A stretch of DNA of 64,000 nucleotides from Streptomyces roseolilacinus. GTDB taxonomy: Bacteria; Actinomycetota; Actinomycetes; Streptomycetales; Streptomycetaceae. The position numbers and the translations under genes were made by a program. The notes under the pieces were generated by a model. That model was given only the letters and a program-made list of their open reading frames with translations. It was not told the DNA's origin and did no database searches. The stretch is taken from the NCBI RefSeq assembly GCF_014649335.1, contig NZ_BMSV01000006.1, forward strand, positions 186,001 to 250,000, written 5' to 3'. Below are positions 1 to 9,153 of this stretch, in pieces. Positions within the stretch are counted from its first letter, which is position 1. Each line of letters begins with the position of its first letter.

Positions 1-251
1 TCGAGGAGCGCCTCGGCGGCCAGCGCGGCGTCGATACGCTCCGCCACGTCCACCGGCATGCGGGCGGGGCCCGGCAGCGTGCCGAGAAGGCCGCGGATCT
101 CCTCCAGGGAGCTGCGGACGTCGGCGCAGAGGTCGCAGCGGTCGAGATGGCGACGTACGTCCGCGGTACGGGACGGCGGGAGGATGCCTTCCGTGAGATC
201 GGAGATCTCCGAGACGTCCGGGTGTCGAGTCGTGTCGGCGGTGGGTGTCAC
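1..251 (-). CDS. Zinc-finger anti-sigma factor, N-terminal part (cut by window edge)
   Basis: About 83 codons are visible before the window edge. The GTG start overlaps the sigM stop codon as GTGA, so the two genes are probably translationally coupled. The N-terminal half carries the H-x3-C-x2-C motif (HLDRCDLC) of the zinc-binding anti-sigma domain, which in this family holds a partner ECF sigma factor inactive at the membrane. Any transmembrane segment would lie beyond the edge. By order it matches the cognate anti-sigma gene next to M. tuberculosis sigM. The partner assignment is inferred from overlap and synteny. Confidence 0.85.
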   Translation of the reverse strand, partial: MTPTADTTRHPDVSEISDLTEGILPPSRTADVRRHLDRCDLCADVRSSLEEIRGLLGTLPGPARMPVDVAERIDAALAAEALL

Positions 252-988
252 GCGCGTCCACCTCCGCCCTTCACAGCAGCAGGACCGCTCGGTCCTGGAT
301 CCGTTGGTCCCGACGCCGGTGGGACGGATGTCCCCGGCGTCCGGTTCCTTCCCCCGCCGGTACCGGTGTTATCCACGGGATCACCGCGCAGATGAGTGAG
401 TACGGGGGCGAGACGGGCACGGCCCCGTGCGCAGCGGCTCTTCACGGTTCCGGTGGGCACTCCGAGGATCTCGGCCGCCTCGGCCACCGCGTAGCCCTGC
501 ATGTCGACGAGGACCAGGGCGGCGCGTTGGTCGGTGGGAAGCGTCGCCAGGGCGGCCAGCAACTGACGATGCAGGTCGTGTCGCTCGGCGGGTTCCTCGG
601 CCGACTCATGGGGCTCCAGGAGCTGCTCCAGCCGTTCCGTGTCGTTCAGGGGTGCCGTCCGGCGCGACGCGGCCTTGCGAGCCCGGTCCAGGCAGGCGTT
701 GACCGTGATGCGGTGCAGCCAGGTGGTGACAGCGGACTGACCGCGGAAGGTGTGGGCCGCCCGGAACGCCGAGACGAGGGCGTCCTGGACGGCGTCGGCG
801 GCCTCCTCGCGGTCGCCGAGCGTGCGCAGCGCCACTGCCCAGAGCCGATCGCGATGGCGCCGTACCAGCTCGCCGAAGGCGTCGGGGTCACCCGCGACAT
901 GCCGAGCGAGCAGGTCCGCGTCACCAAGCTCCTGCCCCGAACCCGATCCCATGCGACCTCCCTCCGATTGCTCGAGCGCCGACGGCAC
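248..988 (-). CDS. sigM: ECF RNA polymerase sigma factor, SigM type
   Basis: This 246-residue ECF sigma factor has region 2 at about residues 25-95 (LVRRHRDRLWAVALRTLGD, then a TTWLHRITVNACLD segment) and region 4 at about 140-200 (LPTDQRAALVLVDMQGY, with the helix-turn-helix AAEILGVPTGTVKSR). A low-complexity Gly/Pro tail follows. Its stop overlaps the start of the anti-sigma gene, and the pseudokinase stop lies 24 bases upstream, so it is the fourth gene of a leftward envelope operon. The order murJ - sigma - anti-sigma matches M. tuberculosis sigM. From memory, the syntenic S. coelicolor gene has been called sigT. The ATG at 988 is used; an internal ATG 12 codons later is also possible. 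Confidence 0.9.
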   Translation of the reverse strand: MPSALEQSEGGRMGSGSGQELGDADLLARHVAGDPDAFGELVRRHRDRLWAVALRTLGDREEAADAVQDALVSAFRAAHTFRGQSAVTTWLHRITVNACLDRARKAASRRTAPLNDTERLEQLLEPHESAEEPAERHDLHRQLLAALATLPTDQRAALVLVDMQGYAVAEAAEILGVPTGTVKSRCARGRARLAPVLTHLRGDPVDNTGTGGGRNRTPGTSVPPASGPTDPGPSGPAAVKGGGGRA

Positions 989-1012
989 GACGATCCTCGT
1001 GCGGGGCGGCGG

Positions 1013-2725
1013 TCAGCCCAGGACCTGGACTTCGGAAATACCGCCGCGGAACCTCCCGGGCGAGCCGTCCGTGGGGAGTTCTGTGATGTGGACCAGCACG
1101 TAGCGAGCACGAACGGGCTTGTCCAGCTTCACGTCCAGGTTCCCGTCGACCTGTTTCAGCGGAGACAGCTGCCGGGGGAAGTCCGACAGCGAACTGGACC
1201 CCATGGCTCCCTCCCCCGCGGCGCGGAGCTGCACCTTCTGGCCGCTCCGGTACAGGCCGACACGGACCTGGGAGATGCTCTGCTCGCTGCCGAGGTCGAC
1301 CACGATGCCACTGCCGCCCTGGCGGTTCGGCAGGTTTCCGAAGTTGGCGTAGCCGTGGTACTCGGGAGTGATCCACGCCGACTGGGAGTCACCGTCGACG
1401 GCGTTCTCCACCTGGTCGAGCTGTATACCGGATCCTCCAGGCGTGAACTCCCGGGCATCGGAGATCTTCAGCGGCTGCAGCGGACGGGCCGGCTTGTCGT
1501 CCATCGAGGCGCCGGGGGACGGCTGTGTCGCCCCCGGCCCGTTGTTCGTGCCGCCCTGGTCGAGGAGGCGGTCGGCGACCTGCCAGCTGCCGAGGCCCAG
1601 CGCGGCGATCAGCAGCGCGGAGACGGCCCACTTCAGCGCCTTGCCGGTGCGGCTCTCCAGGGGCGCGGGCGCCACGAGCACCGGCTGTGTGGCGGCGGCG
1701 CTCTGGTGCTGGCCGTACGTGCCCTGCTGGTAGGTGGTGTGCTGGTACTCCGGCACGGGCGGGAAGGCGGGCTCCGGAGGGCGGATACGGGGCATGGCCG
1801 CGACGGCCTTGGCGAGCTCGTCGGGTGTCGTGCAGGGGGGTTCCTGGCGGGACGCGGTCGCGCCGTCGTTGACGAGGGCGCGCATGGCGAGGTCGGACAG
1901 ACCCCGGTGGACCCCCGCCCGTACCTGGTCGGGCGCGATCAGACCCATGCCCTTGGGCAGCCCGGACAGGCCGTGGGCGTCGTTCTCGTACGGCCACCGC
2001 TGGGTCAGCGCGGCGTAGAGGAGCGCGCCGATCGCCTCGGTGTCGGTGCGCTGCGGGCGGTCGACGCTGATGCCCCGCAGCGCCGCGTTCACGGCGAGGC
2101 CGCGGATCCGGTACTGGCCGGTGGAGGTGCGCAGCACGGCGCTCGGCGTGAGCCTCAGGTGGGCCAGGCCCTCGCGGTGCGCGGCGGCCATCGCCTGGGA
2201 GACCTGGCTGACGAGCTGGTAGGCGTCGTACGGCTCCAGGGGGCCGGCGGCGAGCAGGGTGGTCAACTCGGTGGCGTCCGGCAGCCACTCGTGCACGACG
2301 TAGACGAGGTCGTTCTCCTCGACGGCGTCGAGGACCTGGACGAACCGGGGGTCGCCGAGCAGCGCGGAGGAGCGTGCCGCCGCCAGGACCGACCGGGCCC
2401 TCGGGTGGTCGGCGGGCAGGACGTGCACGCCGACGGCGCGCCGCAGCTTCTCGTCGACGGCCCGCCAGCTGCTGAAACCGTCCAGTCGGGTGACGCACTC
2501 CTCGAGCCGGTAGCGGCGGGCGAGTTTGTGCCCGCTGTGCAGCTCCGGGGACTTGATGGCGGGATCGTCGCCGGCTTCCTGGCCGCCGTTCGTGTTCAGG
2601 GAAGACATGTCCGTCGCGTCCTGCGCTTCCGCCCCGTCGGCCGTGGTCCTGTCCGCCTTGGCGGTCAGCGGGTCGTCGCCGCTGTTGTCGGCCACGTCGA
2701 CGGCAGCCGTGCTACGTTCCGCCAC
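1013..2725 (-). CDS. Membrane pseudokinase with extracytoplasmic sugar-binding-like domain (MurJ partner)
   Basis: The 570-residue protein has a Ser/Thr-kinase-like domain (about residues 85-330), a single membrane helix (about 362-387, starting KWAVSALLIAALGLGSW) and an outer domain (about 420-570) resembling discoidin/galactose-binding folds. Catalytic residues are lost: the VAVK lysine position reads VGVH, the HRDLKP loop reads HLRLTP, and there is no DFG. It is therefore a pseudokinase. In mycobacteria the same three parts are fused to the C terminus of MviN/MurJ, where the pseudokinase recruits FhaA; here they form a separate gene just downstream of murJ. The GTG start (VAERSTAAVD) has GGAGG about 10 bases upstream. 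A role in controlling lipid II flipping is inferred. Confidence 0.85.
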   Translation of the reverse strand: MAERSTAAVDVADNSGDDPLTAKADRTTADGAEAQDATDMSSLNTNGGQEAGDDPAIKSPELHSGHKLARRYRLEECVTRLDGFSSWRAVDEKLRRAVGVHVLPADHPRARSVLAAARSSALLGDPRFVQVLDAVEENDLVYVVHEWLPDATELTTLLAAGPLEPYDAYQLVSQVSQAMAAAHREGLAHLRLTPSAVLRTSTGQYRIRGLAVNAALRGISVDRPQRTDTEAIGALLYAALTQRWPYENDAHGLSGLPKGMGLIAPDQVRAGVHRGLSDLAMRALVNDGATASRQEPPCTTPDELAKAVAAMPRIRPPEPAFPPVPEYQHTTYQQGTYGQHQSAAATQPVLVAPAPLESRTGKALKWAVSALLIAALGLGSWQVADRLLDQGGTNNGPGATQPSPGASMDDKPARPLQPLKISDAREFTPGGSGIQLDQVENAVDGDSQSAWITPEYHGYANFGNLPNRQGGSGIVVDLGSEQSISQVRVGLYRSGQKVQLRAAGEGAMGSSSLSDFPRQLSPLKQVDGNLDVKLDKPVRARYVLVHITELPTDGSPGRFRGGISEVQVLG

Positions 2726-2844
2726 CGTCGTTCCTGCCTCCCCATTCGATGCGCCATATCCAACAGCCATGCCAATTGTGCCCACAGTCCACCGCCATGC
2801 ACGACACGCGGCGGGCGGCGATGGTTGTGCGGCAGTTCCGTGTT

Positions 2845-5079
2845 CTAGCGGCCGAGACGGCCCCGGACCATGCCCACCATGGCGTTGAGCTCCTCGATGC
2901 GCATCTTGCGGGCCGCCACGTAGAACACGCCGATCAGTACGACTCCACCGGACACGAGCGCCACGAGGGAGCCCAGCGCGTCCATCCCGAGCAGGGTGAG
3001 GAGGCCCCACGCGACCGCACCCGCAGCCAGCGCCGCGGGGACCGACGCCATGGAGAGGCGCGCGTACGTCCGTACGACGTGGGCCCCGTCGAGGTCGCCG
3101 CCCAGCCGGTTGCGCAGCCGCCGCCAGGCGACGCCCACACCGACCATGTAGGCGATGCCGTAGCTGGCGGCCATGCCGACGACGGCCCACCGGGCGGGGA
3201 GCACGAAGTAGCAGACGGCGGAGGCGGCGGCGTTGACGATCGCCACGATGACGGTGTTGTAGAAGGGCGTGCGGGTGTCCTCGTACGCGTAGAAGCCCCG
3301 CAGGACGACGTACTGGACGGAGTACGGGATCAGGCCCAGGCCGAACGCCATCAGCATGAAGCCCATGCCGGTGGCCGCCTCCGTGCCGCTGGAGGCGTAG
3401 AGCAGGGTGCACAGCGGCACGCCCAGCGCGAGGAAGCCGAAGGAGACCGGGACGATCGCGACGGCCGAGTTGCGCAGGCCGTGCGAGATGTCGTCCCGGA
3501 CGGCGCCGGGGTCGTTGTCGTGGGCGGCACGCGAGATGCGGGGCAGCAGCGCGGCCATGACGGAGACCGTGATGATGGCCTGCGGCATGCCCCAGATCAG
3601 CTGGGCGTTGGAGTAGGCGAGGATGCCCGCGCCGTCCGCGCCGGACGCCTTTCCGGCGGCCGTGGCGAGCTGCGTGACGACGACGACGCCGGCCTGGTTG
3701 GCGAGGACGAACAGGACCGTCCACTTGGCCAGCCTGATCGTCTTGCCGAGGCCCTGGCCCTTCCAGTCGAAGCGCGGCCGGAAGCGGAAACCCGCCTCGC
3801 GCAGGTAGGGGATCATCGCCAGCGACTGGACGACGAGGCCCAGCAGCATGCCGACGCCGAGCAGGCGGACGCCCTCGTCGGGGATGACGTCGGCGCCCAT
3901 CTTCGTCTCGGAGTAGGCGCCGTACACCCAGATGAAGAGGCCGAACGTGAAGATGACGACGATGTTGTTGAGGACCGGCGTCCACATCATCGCGCCGAAC
4001 CTGCCGCGGGCGTTGAGCACCTGACCCATCACCACGTGAACGCCCATGAAGAAGATGGTGGGCAGGCAGAACCGGGCGAAGGTGACGGCGACGCTGTTGG
4101 CGTCCGGGTCGTCGGCGATGGTGGGCGACATCGCGTGGACGAGCAGGGGCGCCAGGAACACGGCGATGCCCACGATCACGGCGAGGGCGACCATCACCAG
4201 GGTGAGCAGCCGGTTGGCGTACGCCTCGCCGCCGTCCTCGTCGTTCTTCATCGAGCGGACGAGCTGCGGTACGAAGACCGAGTTGAGTCCGCCGCCCACG
4301 GTCAGGATGTAGATCATCGTCGGGAGCGTGGAGGCGACGGTGAACGCGTCACCGAGCGTCGCCGCTCCCAGGGCACCGGTGATCACCAGGCTCCGCAGGA
4401 AGCCGGTGAGCCGCGACACCAGGGTGCCGGCCGCCATCACGGCACTGGACTTCAGCAGTCCGGAGGCCTTTCCGCCCGACTTCTTCGGCGGCGGGGGCGC
4501 CACCGGCTCCGCGGGCACCTCCGGCTCCACCGGCTCGGGGACCGGCGCGGTCGCCACCGACTGGCCCTGGGGCTGCTGGTCCCGGTACAGGTGCGCGAAG
4601 GCGTCGGGGGCCGGCTTCTCCTCCGCGGCGTGGGTCACCAGGTCGTCGACGCCGGTGAACTGCACGGTCCGGGCGTCGTCGCCGTACGGGAGGTGGCGGG
4701 ACGGGCCGGCGGGTTCCGGCGGCGGCGTCTGCGCCCACACCCGGGGGTCGGGGGCGTACTGCGGGGCGGCGGGCTGCTGGTAGAGCGGGCCGGGCTCCTC
4801 GTAGGTGCCGGGCGGGGGCGGCGGGTGCGCGGCCCGGTCGTACAGGACCTCGTCGACCGGGTCCTGCGAGGAGAGGTCGTAGGAGCGGTACGGGTCGTGG
4901 GCGTAGGCGTCCTGGACGTAGGGGTCCTGTGCGTAGGGGTCCTGCGCGTAGGGGGGGTGCGGGGTCGACGAGTCGGCGGGCGGCACCTGTCCCGGTGCCG
5001 GGGTGGCCGGGGTGCCGCCCGGAGGCGTACTGCCGCCGCCCGCGCCCTGGCCGCGGTCACCGTCGTACGGCGCGTTCAT
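2845..5079 (-). CDS. murJ: Lipid II flippase MurJ (MviN)
   Basis: This 744-residue MOP-superfamily protein has a long cytoplasmic N-terminal extension (about 200 residues, rich in Pro, Asp and Tyr) followed by the MurJ core, which starts near SSAVMAAGTLVSRLTGFLRS, with about 14 membrane helices. MurJ moves lipid-linked peptidoglycan precursor across the cytoplasmic membrane. The extension contains a short Tyr-Ala-Gln-Asp-Pro repeat and is typical of actinobacterial versions. The gene lies 45 bases downstream of the DUF6049 gene and 119 bases upstream of the pseudokinase, within one leftward operon. Start: ATG followed by NAPYDGDRGQG. Confidence 0.93.
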   Translation of the reverse strand: MNAPYDGDRGQGAGGGSTPPGGTPATPAPGQVPPADSSTPHPPYAQDPYAQDPYVQDAYAHDPYRSYDLSSQDPVDEVLYDRAAHPPPPPGTYEEPGPLYQQPAAPQYAPDPRVWAQTPPPEPAGPSRHLPYGDDARTVQFTGVDDLVTHAAEEKPAPDAFAHLYRDQQPQGQSVATAPVPEPVEPEVPAEPVAPPPPKKSGGKASGLLKSSAVMAAGTLVSRLTGFLRSLVITGALGAATLGDAFTVASTLPTMIYILTVGGGLNSVFVPQLVRSMKNDEDGGEAYANRLLTLVMVALAVIVGIAVFLAPLLVHAMSPTIADDPDANSVAVTFARFCLPTIFFMGVHVVMGQVLNARGRFGAMMWTPVLNNIVVIFTFGLFIWVYGAYSETKMGADVIPDEGVRLLGVGMLLGLVVQSLAMIPYLREAGFRFRPRFDWKGQGLGKTIRLAKWTVLFVLANQAGVVVVTQLATAAGKASGADGAGILAYSNAQLIWGMPQAIITVSVMAALLPRISRAAHDNDPGAVRDDISHGLRNSAVAIVPVSFGFLALGVPLCTLLYASSGTEAATGMGFMLMAFGLGLIPYSVQYVVLRGFYAYEDTRTPFYNTVIVAIVNAAASAVCYFVLPARWAVVGMAASYGIAYMVGVGVAWRRLRNRLGGDLDGAHVVRTYARLSMASVPAALAAGAVAWGLLTLLGMDALGSLVALVSGGVVLIGVFYVAARKMRIEELNAMVGMVRGRLGR
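4888..4947 (-). repeat. 15-bp tandem repeat inside murJ
   Basis: Four copies with a 15-base period begin at 4888, 4903, 4918 and 4933, with a partial copy after 4948. They encode the pentapeptide repeat DPYAQ/DPYVQ/DAYAH in the cytoplasmic tail of MurJ. The length is an exact multiple of three, so copy-number change would keep the frame. Confidence 0.85.
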
Positions 5080-5124
5080 GGTTACCCCACCTCATCGTCC
5101 CCGGCCGGCCGGCCACGACATCGC

Positions 5125-7479
5125 TCAATGCTCCACTTTCTCACCCGGGCCCGACGGGTCGGTGCTTTGCGGTCCGGTGTCCGTCGCGGGGTCACTCGGC
5201 TGCACCGGATCGTCGCTCTCCGCGACCGGTGGGGCGGGATCGGCCTCTGCGGCCTCTTCGCCCTCTTCGGCTGTGCCAGCCGCGTCGGCGTCGTCGGCCC
5301 GTGCCGCGGCGCGCTTGCGCTGGCTGTACATCCTGACACCGGCGAGGACCAGAAGCAGCACGCCTCCGGCGATGACGAGCATCACCGTCGAGGTGATCTC
5401 GGAGACCTTGACGGTGAACTTCATGCTGGGGCCGTAGGGCCGGCCGTCCTCCGTGTACAGCTGCGCCTCGAGGGGCACGGGGCCGTTGGCGTTGGCGGAG
5501 GCCGTGAACTTCACGGACTGGCTGTGGCCGCCTTCGATCCGGACCGGGAGCTCGGCGACGGCCTCACCGCCGTTGAGCTTCAGACGGGTCGGCTTGCTCG
5601 ACTCCAGTCTCAGCACCAGGTGCTCGACGCCCTGCACCAGCTTGTTCTGCACGGTCACCGGGATCGTGGCGCTGCGCCCCGAGAGCGTCAGGTCCGACTT
5701 GTCGATCAGCTTCACCTCGTCGGCGAGGCTCTCCAGGTGGGCCTGCACTCCCTTGCCGTACTCGGCGGCCTCCTGGGGGCGGCCGCGCCACGACGTGGAC
5801 ATCTCCCGCTTGATCGCGTTGCCGAACGGCGTGACGACGCGGTCCGCGGCGGTGAGGATGACCTGGAAGTTCTCCAGGTCGCCCTGCGTCCTGCGGACCT
5901 GCTGGAACACCGCCTCCGGCAACTCGCGCCGACTGAGCGCCCTGGGGTACTTCCCGGCGGGCGGCACGATGGTCGTCGCCTTGGAGTCGGGCTTGGCGGC
6001 CGTGGCGGTGACCAGGTCCGAGGCCTGCGACCAGCGCTCGGAGCCCAGGACCCGCAAGGCGCTCGCCATGGACTCCGCCTGGGAGACCGTCGGCATGCGC
6101 TGGGGGGCGACGACGATGCTGCGGGCGGTGCCCGGCCGCTCGTGGGTGACGGCGAGCGTGTGCGCGAGGAACCTCTGGACCGCCGCCGTGGAGTCGCCCG
6201 CGCGGGACATGTCGCCCTCGAAGGCGGTGGACAGGACCATGTCGGAGACGACCGCGGTCGTCCCGCCGCCGATCGGCCGGGCCGCGTTCGGCGTGTACGA
6301 GAGGTGTTCCCGCATGCTGTCGCTGCGGGTGATCACCTTGTCCGCGCCGGCCGAGGTCGCCACATCGACGATCGACGGATCGACGGCCCCGCTCACGGGC
6401 CAGGCGTACTCGACGGACGGCTTCACGTGGAGGATCGTCTCCACCGTCGACTCGGCCAGCTCCGTCGCCGGCCGCAGGTGGCTCAGGGAGCCCGAGACGC
6501 GCTTGCCCCGGTGGGCGAGCGACGCCAGGTCCGGGTCGCCGTACGGCAGCGCGACCACCTTGTCGCCCTGCACGGCCTTGTCCAGGGAGTTCAGCCACTG
6601 CTTCGCGACGGCCTGGTTCCTGCCCGCGACGGCGGTGTCCTCGCTCCTGACCTGGTAGTCGCGGGTCATCGCCTCGACGGTGGCCAGCAGGTCCGGGTCG
6701 ACGACCCAGGTGACGGGCAGTTCGGCGCCGAGGGTGACCATCCGTTCCAGCCGGCCCCCGGGCGCCAGCTCCGCCGCGAGGTCGTCGCTCTCGAACACCG
6801 GCGTCTGCTGGTCGTCGGACCCCGTCTCGGCGGAGAGGTGGGACGAGGAGATCAGCGGCCACAGGACGGTGACCTGCGTCTTGCTCTTCGTGGCGGCCGG
6901 CTGCCAGGGCAGGAAGGTCCGGTCGACACCCATCGGCTGGTCGTACGGCTCGCTCGGCGTGCGCCCGGACAGGGAGACGGCCAGCTGGTACACGCCGGCG
7001 TCGTCGAGGCCGAGCTTGTCGACCGGAACGGCCAGGGTGAACTCGCGGCTGGTGCCGGACGGGATCTCCGGGATCCTCACGAGGTACGCGCCGCCCAGGG
7101 GCTTCCCGTCCCTGCCCTGGGAGAGGCCGGTGCGCCGCGCGGCGTCCTCGATCGCGCCGCGGCTGGAGAGACGAGCACCGAGGCGCACGTCGACCTGCGC
7201 CTGGGTCACCGTCTCCTTGCCCGTGTTGGTCACCGTGCCGCTCAGTGTGAGGGTGTCCCCCTTCACCGGCGCACTCGGTGTGAGTGTGTCCAGAGACACA
7301 GCGACGGTGCGGGAGTCCTTCGCCGCCGCCACGGTCGCGGCCGGCACCACCGCGGCGGCGACGGGCAGCTGCACGAACCCGGCCAGGAGGGGGACCGCGG
7401 CGGCGGCCGCCACCGCCCGCCGCAGCCAGCGGCGGGCAGGGAAGGGATCGGTGCCCTGGAAGTCTGCCGCCTCGGCCAC
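5125..7479 (-). CDS. DUF6049 family secreted, membrane-anchored protein
   Basis: A 784-residue protein with an N-terminal signal-like segment (RRWLRRAVAAAAAVPLLAGF), a large outer domain, a C-terminal membrane helix (VMLVIAGGVLLLVLAGV) and an acidic cytoplasmic tail. It is the counterpart of M. tuberculosis Rv3909, always found next to murJ; its molecular function is unknown. It heads the leftward operon into murJ. The GTG at 7479 (VAEAADFQGTDPF) is chosen because it puts the signal segment about 15 residues in and has GAGGGA upstream. The frame stays open to an ATG at 7710, but that start would overlap cca. It probably acts in the wall together with MurJ; this is inference. Confidence 0.85.
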   Translation of the reverse strand: MAEAADFQGTDPFPARRWLRRAVAAAAAVPLLAGFVQLPVAAAVVPAATVAAAKDSRTVAVSLDTLTPSAPVKGDTLTLSGTVTNTGKETVTQAQVDVRLGARLSSRGAIEDAARRTGLSQGRDGKPLGGAYLVRIPEIPSGTSREFTLAVPVDKLGLDDAGVYQLAVSLSGRTPSEPYDQPMGVDRTFLPWQPAATKSKTQVTVLWPLISSSHLSAETGSDDQQTPVFESDDLAAELAPGGRLERMVTLGAELPVTWVVDPDLLATVEAMTRDYQVRSEDTAVAGRNQAVAKQWLNSLDKAVQGDKVVALPYGDPDLASLAHRGKRVSGSLSHLRPATELAESTVETILHVKPSVEYAWPVSGAVDPSIVDVATSAGADKVITRSDSMREHLSYTPNAARPIGGGTTAVVSDMVLSTAFEGDMSRAGDSTAAVQRFLAHTLAVTHERPGTARSIVVAPQRMPTVSQAESMASALRVLGSERWSQASDLVTATAAKPDSKATTIVPPAGKYPRALSRRELPEAVFQQVRRTQGDLENFQVILTAADRVVTPFGNAIKREMSTSWRGRPQEAAEYGKGVQAHLESLADEVKLIDKSDLTLSGRSATIPVTVQNKLVQGVEHLVLRLESSKPTRLKLNGGEAVAELPVRIEGGHSQSVKFTASANANGPVPLEAQLYTEDGRPYGPSMKFTVKVSEITSTVMLVIAGGVLLLVLAGVRMYSQRKRAAARADDADAAGTAEEGEEAAEADPAPPVAESDDPVQPSDPATDTGPQSTDPSGPGEKVEH

Positions 7480-7648
7480 GCGCTCGTCCGTCCCTCGTCG
7501 TCTGGTGCCGTCGGTCCATGTCGGTCCTTGCGTCCACGCATGGTAACGAGATGCGGCACGGCACAGTGCTGCGGAGTGGCCCGCGAGATCGTCCGGGAAG
7601 GGCGGCGGAGCGCGTGAAATCAAGGAGGCCGCCCGTGACGGGGCCACG

Positions 7649-7663
7649 TACCCTGTTCTGTTG
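7649..7663 (+). promoter_or_regulatory. Candidate -10 element for a leaderless cca transcript
   Basis: TACCCT at 7649-7654 fits the actinobacterial -10 pattern TANNNT and ends 8 bases before the GTG of cca. No Shine-Dalgarno sequence precedes that GTG. A transcript beginning at the start codon would be leaderless. No convincing -35 was seen. Confidence 0.4.
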
Positions 7664-9105
7664 TGCCGAACGCCAACGAAGACAACCCGACTGCCCTGAG
7701 CCAGGTGCAACGCCGCGCGGTCAGTGAGCTGCTGCGCGTGTCACCGGTCGCCGACGACCTCGCCCGCCGTTTCCAGGATGCGGGGTTCCGCCTCGCCCTG
7801 GTCGGTGGCTCGGTGCGGGACGCTCTGCTCGGCAGGCTCGGCAACGATCTCGACTTCACCACCGACGCCCGTCCCGAGGACGTACTGAAGATCGTCCGGC
7901 CCTGGGCCGAGGCGGTCTGGGAGGTCGGGATCGCGTTCGGCACCGTGGGAGCGCAGAAGGACGGCTACCAGATCGAGGTGACGACGTACCGCTCCGAGGC
8001 GTACGACCGCACCTCGCGCAAGCCCGAGGTGTCCTACGGCGACTCGATCGAGCAGGACCTCGTACGTCGTGACTTCACCGTCAACGCCATGGCCGTCGCC
8101 CTGCCCGAGAAGGAGTTCATCGACCCGTACGGCGGGCTGGAGGACCTCGCCGAGCGGGTGCTGCGCACCCCGGGCACCCCGGAGGAGTCCTTCTCCGACG
8201 ACCCGCTGCGGATGATGCGCGCGGCCCGCTTCGCCGCCCAGCTGGACTTCGAGGTGGCTCCCGAGGTCGTCGCCGCGATGATGGGGATGGCCGAACGGCT
8301 CGACATCGTCTCCGCGGAGCGGGTGCGGGACGAGCTGAACAAGCTGGTCCTCTCCTCCTGCCCCCGCAAGGGCCTGACGCTGCTCGTCGACACCGGTCTC
8401 GCCGACCGGGTGCTGCCCGAGCTGCCCGCGCTGCGCCTGGAGAGCGATGAGCACCACCGGCACAAGGACGTGTACGAGCACTCGTTGATCGTGCTGGAGC
8501 AGGCGATCGACCTGGAGGACGAGGGCCCCGACCTCGTGCTGAGGCTGGCGGCGCTCCTGCACGACATCGGCAAGCCGCGTACACGGCGCTTCGAGCCGGA
8601 CGGGCGGGTCTCCTTCCACCACCACGAGGTGGTGGGAGCGAAGATGACCAAGAAGCGCCTGACCGCGCTGAAGTACTCCAACGAGATGATCAAGGACGTC
8701 TCGCGGCTGGTGGAGCTGCACCTGCGGTTCCACGGCTACGGCACCGGCGAGTGGACCGACTCCGCCGTCCGGCGTTACGTCCGCGACGCGGGGCCCCTGC
8801 TGAACCGGCTGCACAAGCTGACCCGGTCCGACTGCACGACCCGCAACAAGCGCAAGGCGGGCGCGCTGTCCCGGGCCTACGACGGGCTGGAGCAGCGCAT
8901 CGAGCAGCTCCAGGAGCAGGAGGAGCTGGACGCGATCCGTCCGGACCTCGACGGCAACCAGATCCAGGAAGTCCTCGGCGTCCCGCCGGGCCCCGTGGTG
9001 GGACAGGCGTACAAGTTCCTCCTGGAGCTCCGGCTGGAGAACGGCCCGATGGGGCACGACGCCGCCGCGGCCGCCCTCCAGGAGTGGTGGGCCGCCCGGG
9101 CCTGA
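7663..9105 (+). CDS. cca: CCA tRNA nucleotidyltransferase
   Basis: The 480-residue enzyme adds or repairs the 3' CCA of tRNAs using CTP and ATP. The class II head domain is clear: LVGGSVRDALLG (about residues 46-57), then the catalytic DLD of NDLDFTTD, the RRDFTVNAMA motif and DPLRMMRAARFA. An HD domain follows (HDIGKP, about residue 300; HHHEVVGA). The mycobacterial ortholog in the same position is called pcnA. The gene is divergent from the DUF6049-murJ operon and convergent with an MFS gene. The GTG start VPNANEDNP lacks an SD. M. tuberculosis has a mutT4 gene between cca and Rv3909; none is present here. Confidence 0.93.
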   Translation: MPNANEDNPTALSQVQRRAVSELLRVSPVADDLARRFQDAGFRLALVGGSVRDALLGRLGNDLDFTTDARPEDVLKIVRPWAEAVWEVGIAFGTVGAQKDGYQIEVTTYRSEAYDRTSRKPEVSYGDSIEQDLVRRDFTVNAMAVALPEKEFIDPYGGLEDLAERVLRTPGTPEESFSDDPLRMMRAARFAAQLDFEVAPEVVAAMMGMAERLDIVSAERVRDELNKLVLSSCPRKGLTLLVDTGLADRVLPELPALRLESDEHHRHKDVYEHSLIVLEQAIDLEDEGPDLVLRLAALLHDIGKPRTRRFEPDGRVSFHHHEVVGAKMTKKRLTALKYSNEMIKDVSRLVELHLRFHGYGTGEWTDSAVRRYVRDAGPLLNRLHKLTRSDCTTRNKRKAGALSRAYDGLEQRIEQLQEQEELDAIRPDLDGNQIQEVLGVPPGPVVGQAYKFLLELRLENGPMGHDAAAAALQEWWAARA

Positions 9106-9119
9106 TCTCCGACCCGTCA

Positions 9120-9135
9120 CGTTTCACGTGAAACA
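9120..9135. other. parS site (ParB binding)
   Basis: Contains the perfect 14-base palindrome GTTTCACGTGAAAC at 9121-9134, 15 bases after the cca stop codon. Streptomyces ParB binds this sequence for origin segregation. Confidence 0.9.
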
Positions 9136-9153
9136 TGGCGACGGGAGCCGGTA

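Noticed and set aside
2749..7617. Plus-strand open frame of 1622 codons opposite murJ and the DUF6049 gene
   Set aside because: It is the antisense of two clear genes; it has no domain, an Arg/Gly/His-rich random composition and no start signal. High GC content opens such frames.
7620..7710. Longer start (ATG 7710) for the DUF6049 protein
   Set aside because: It would place about 77 extra residues before the signal segment and overlap the cca start on the other strand.
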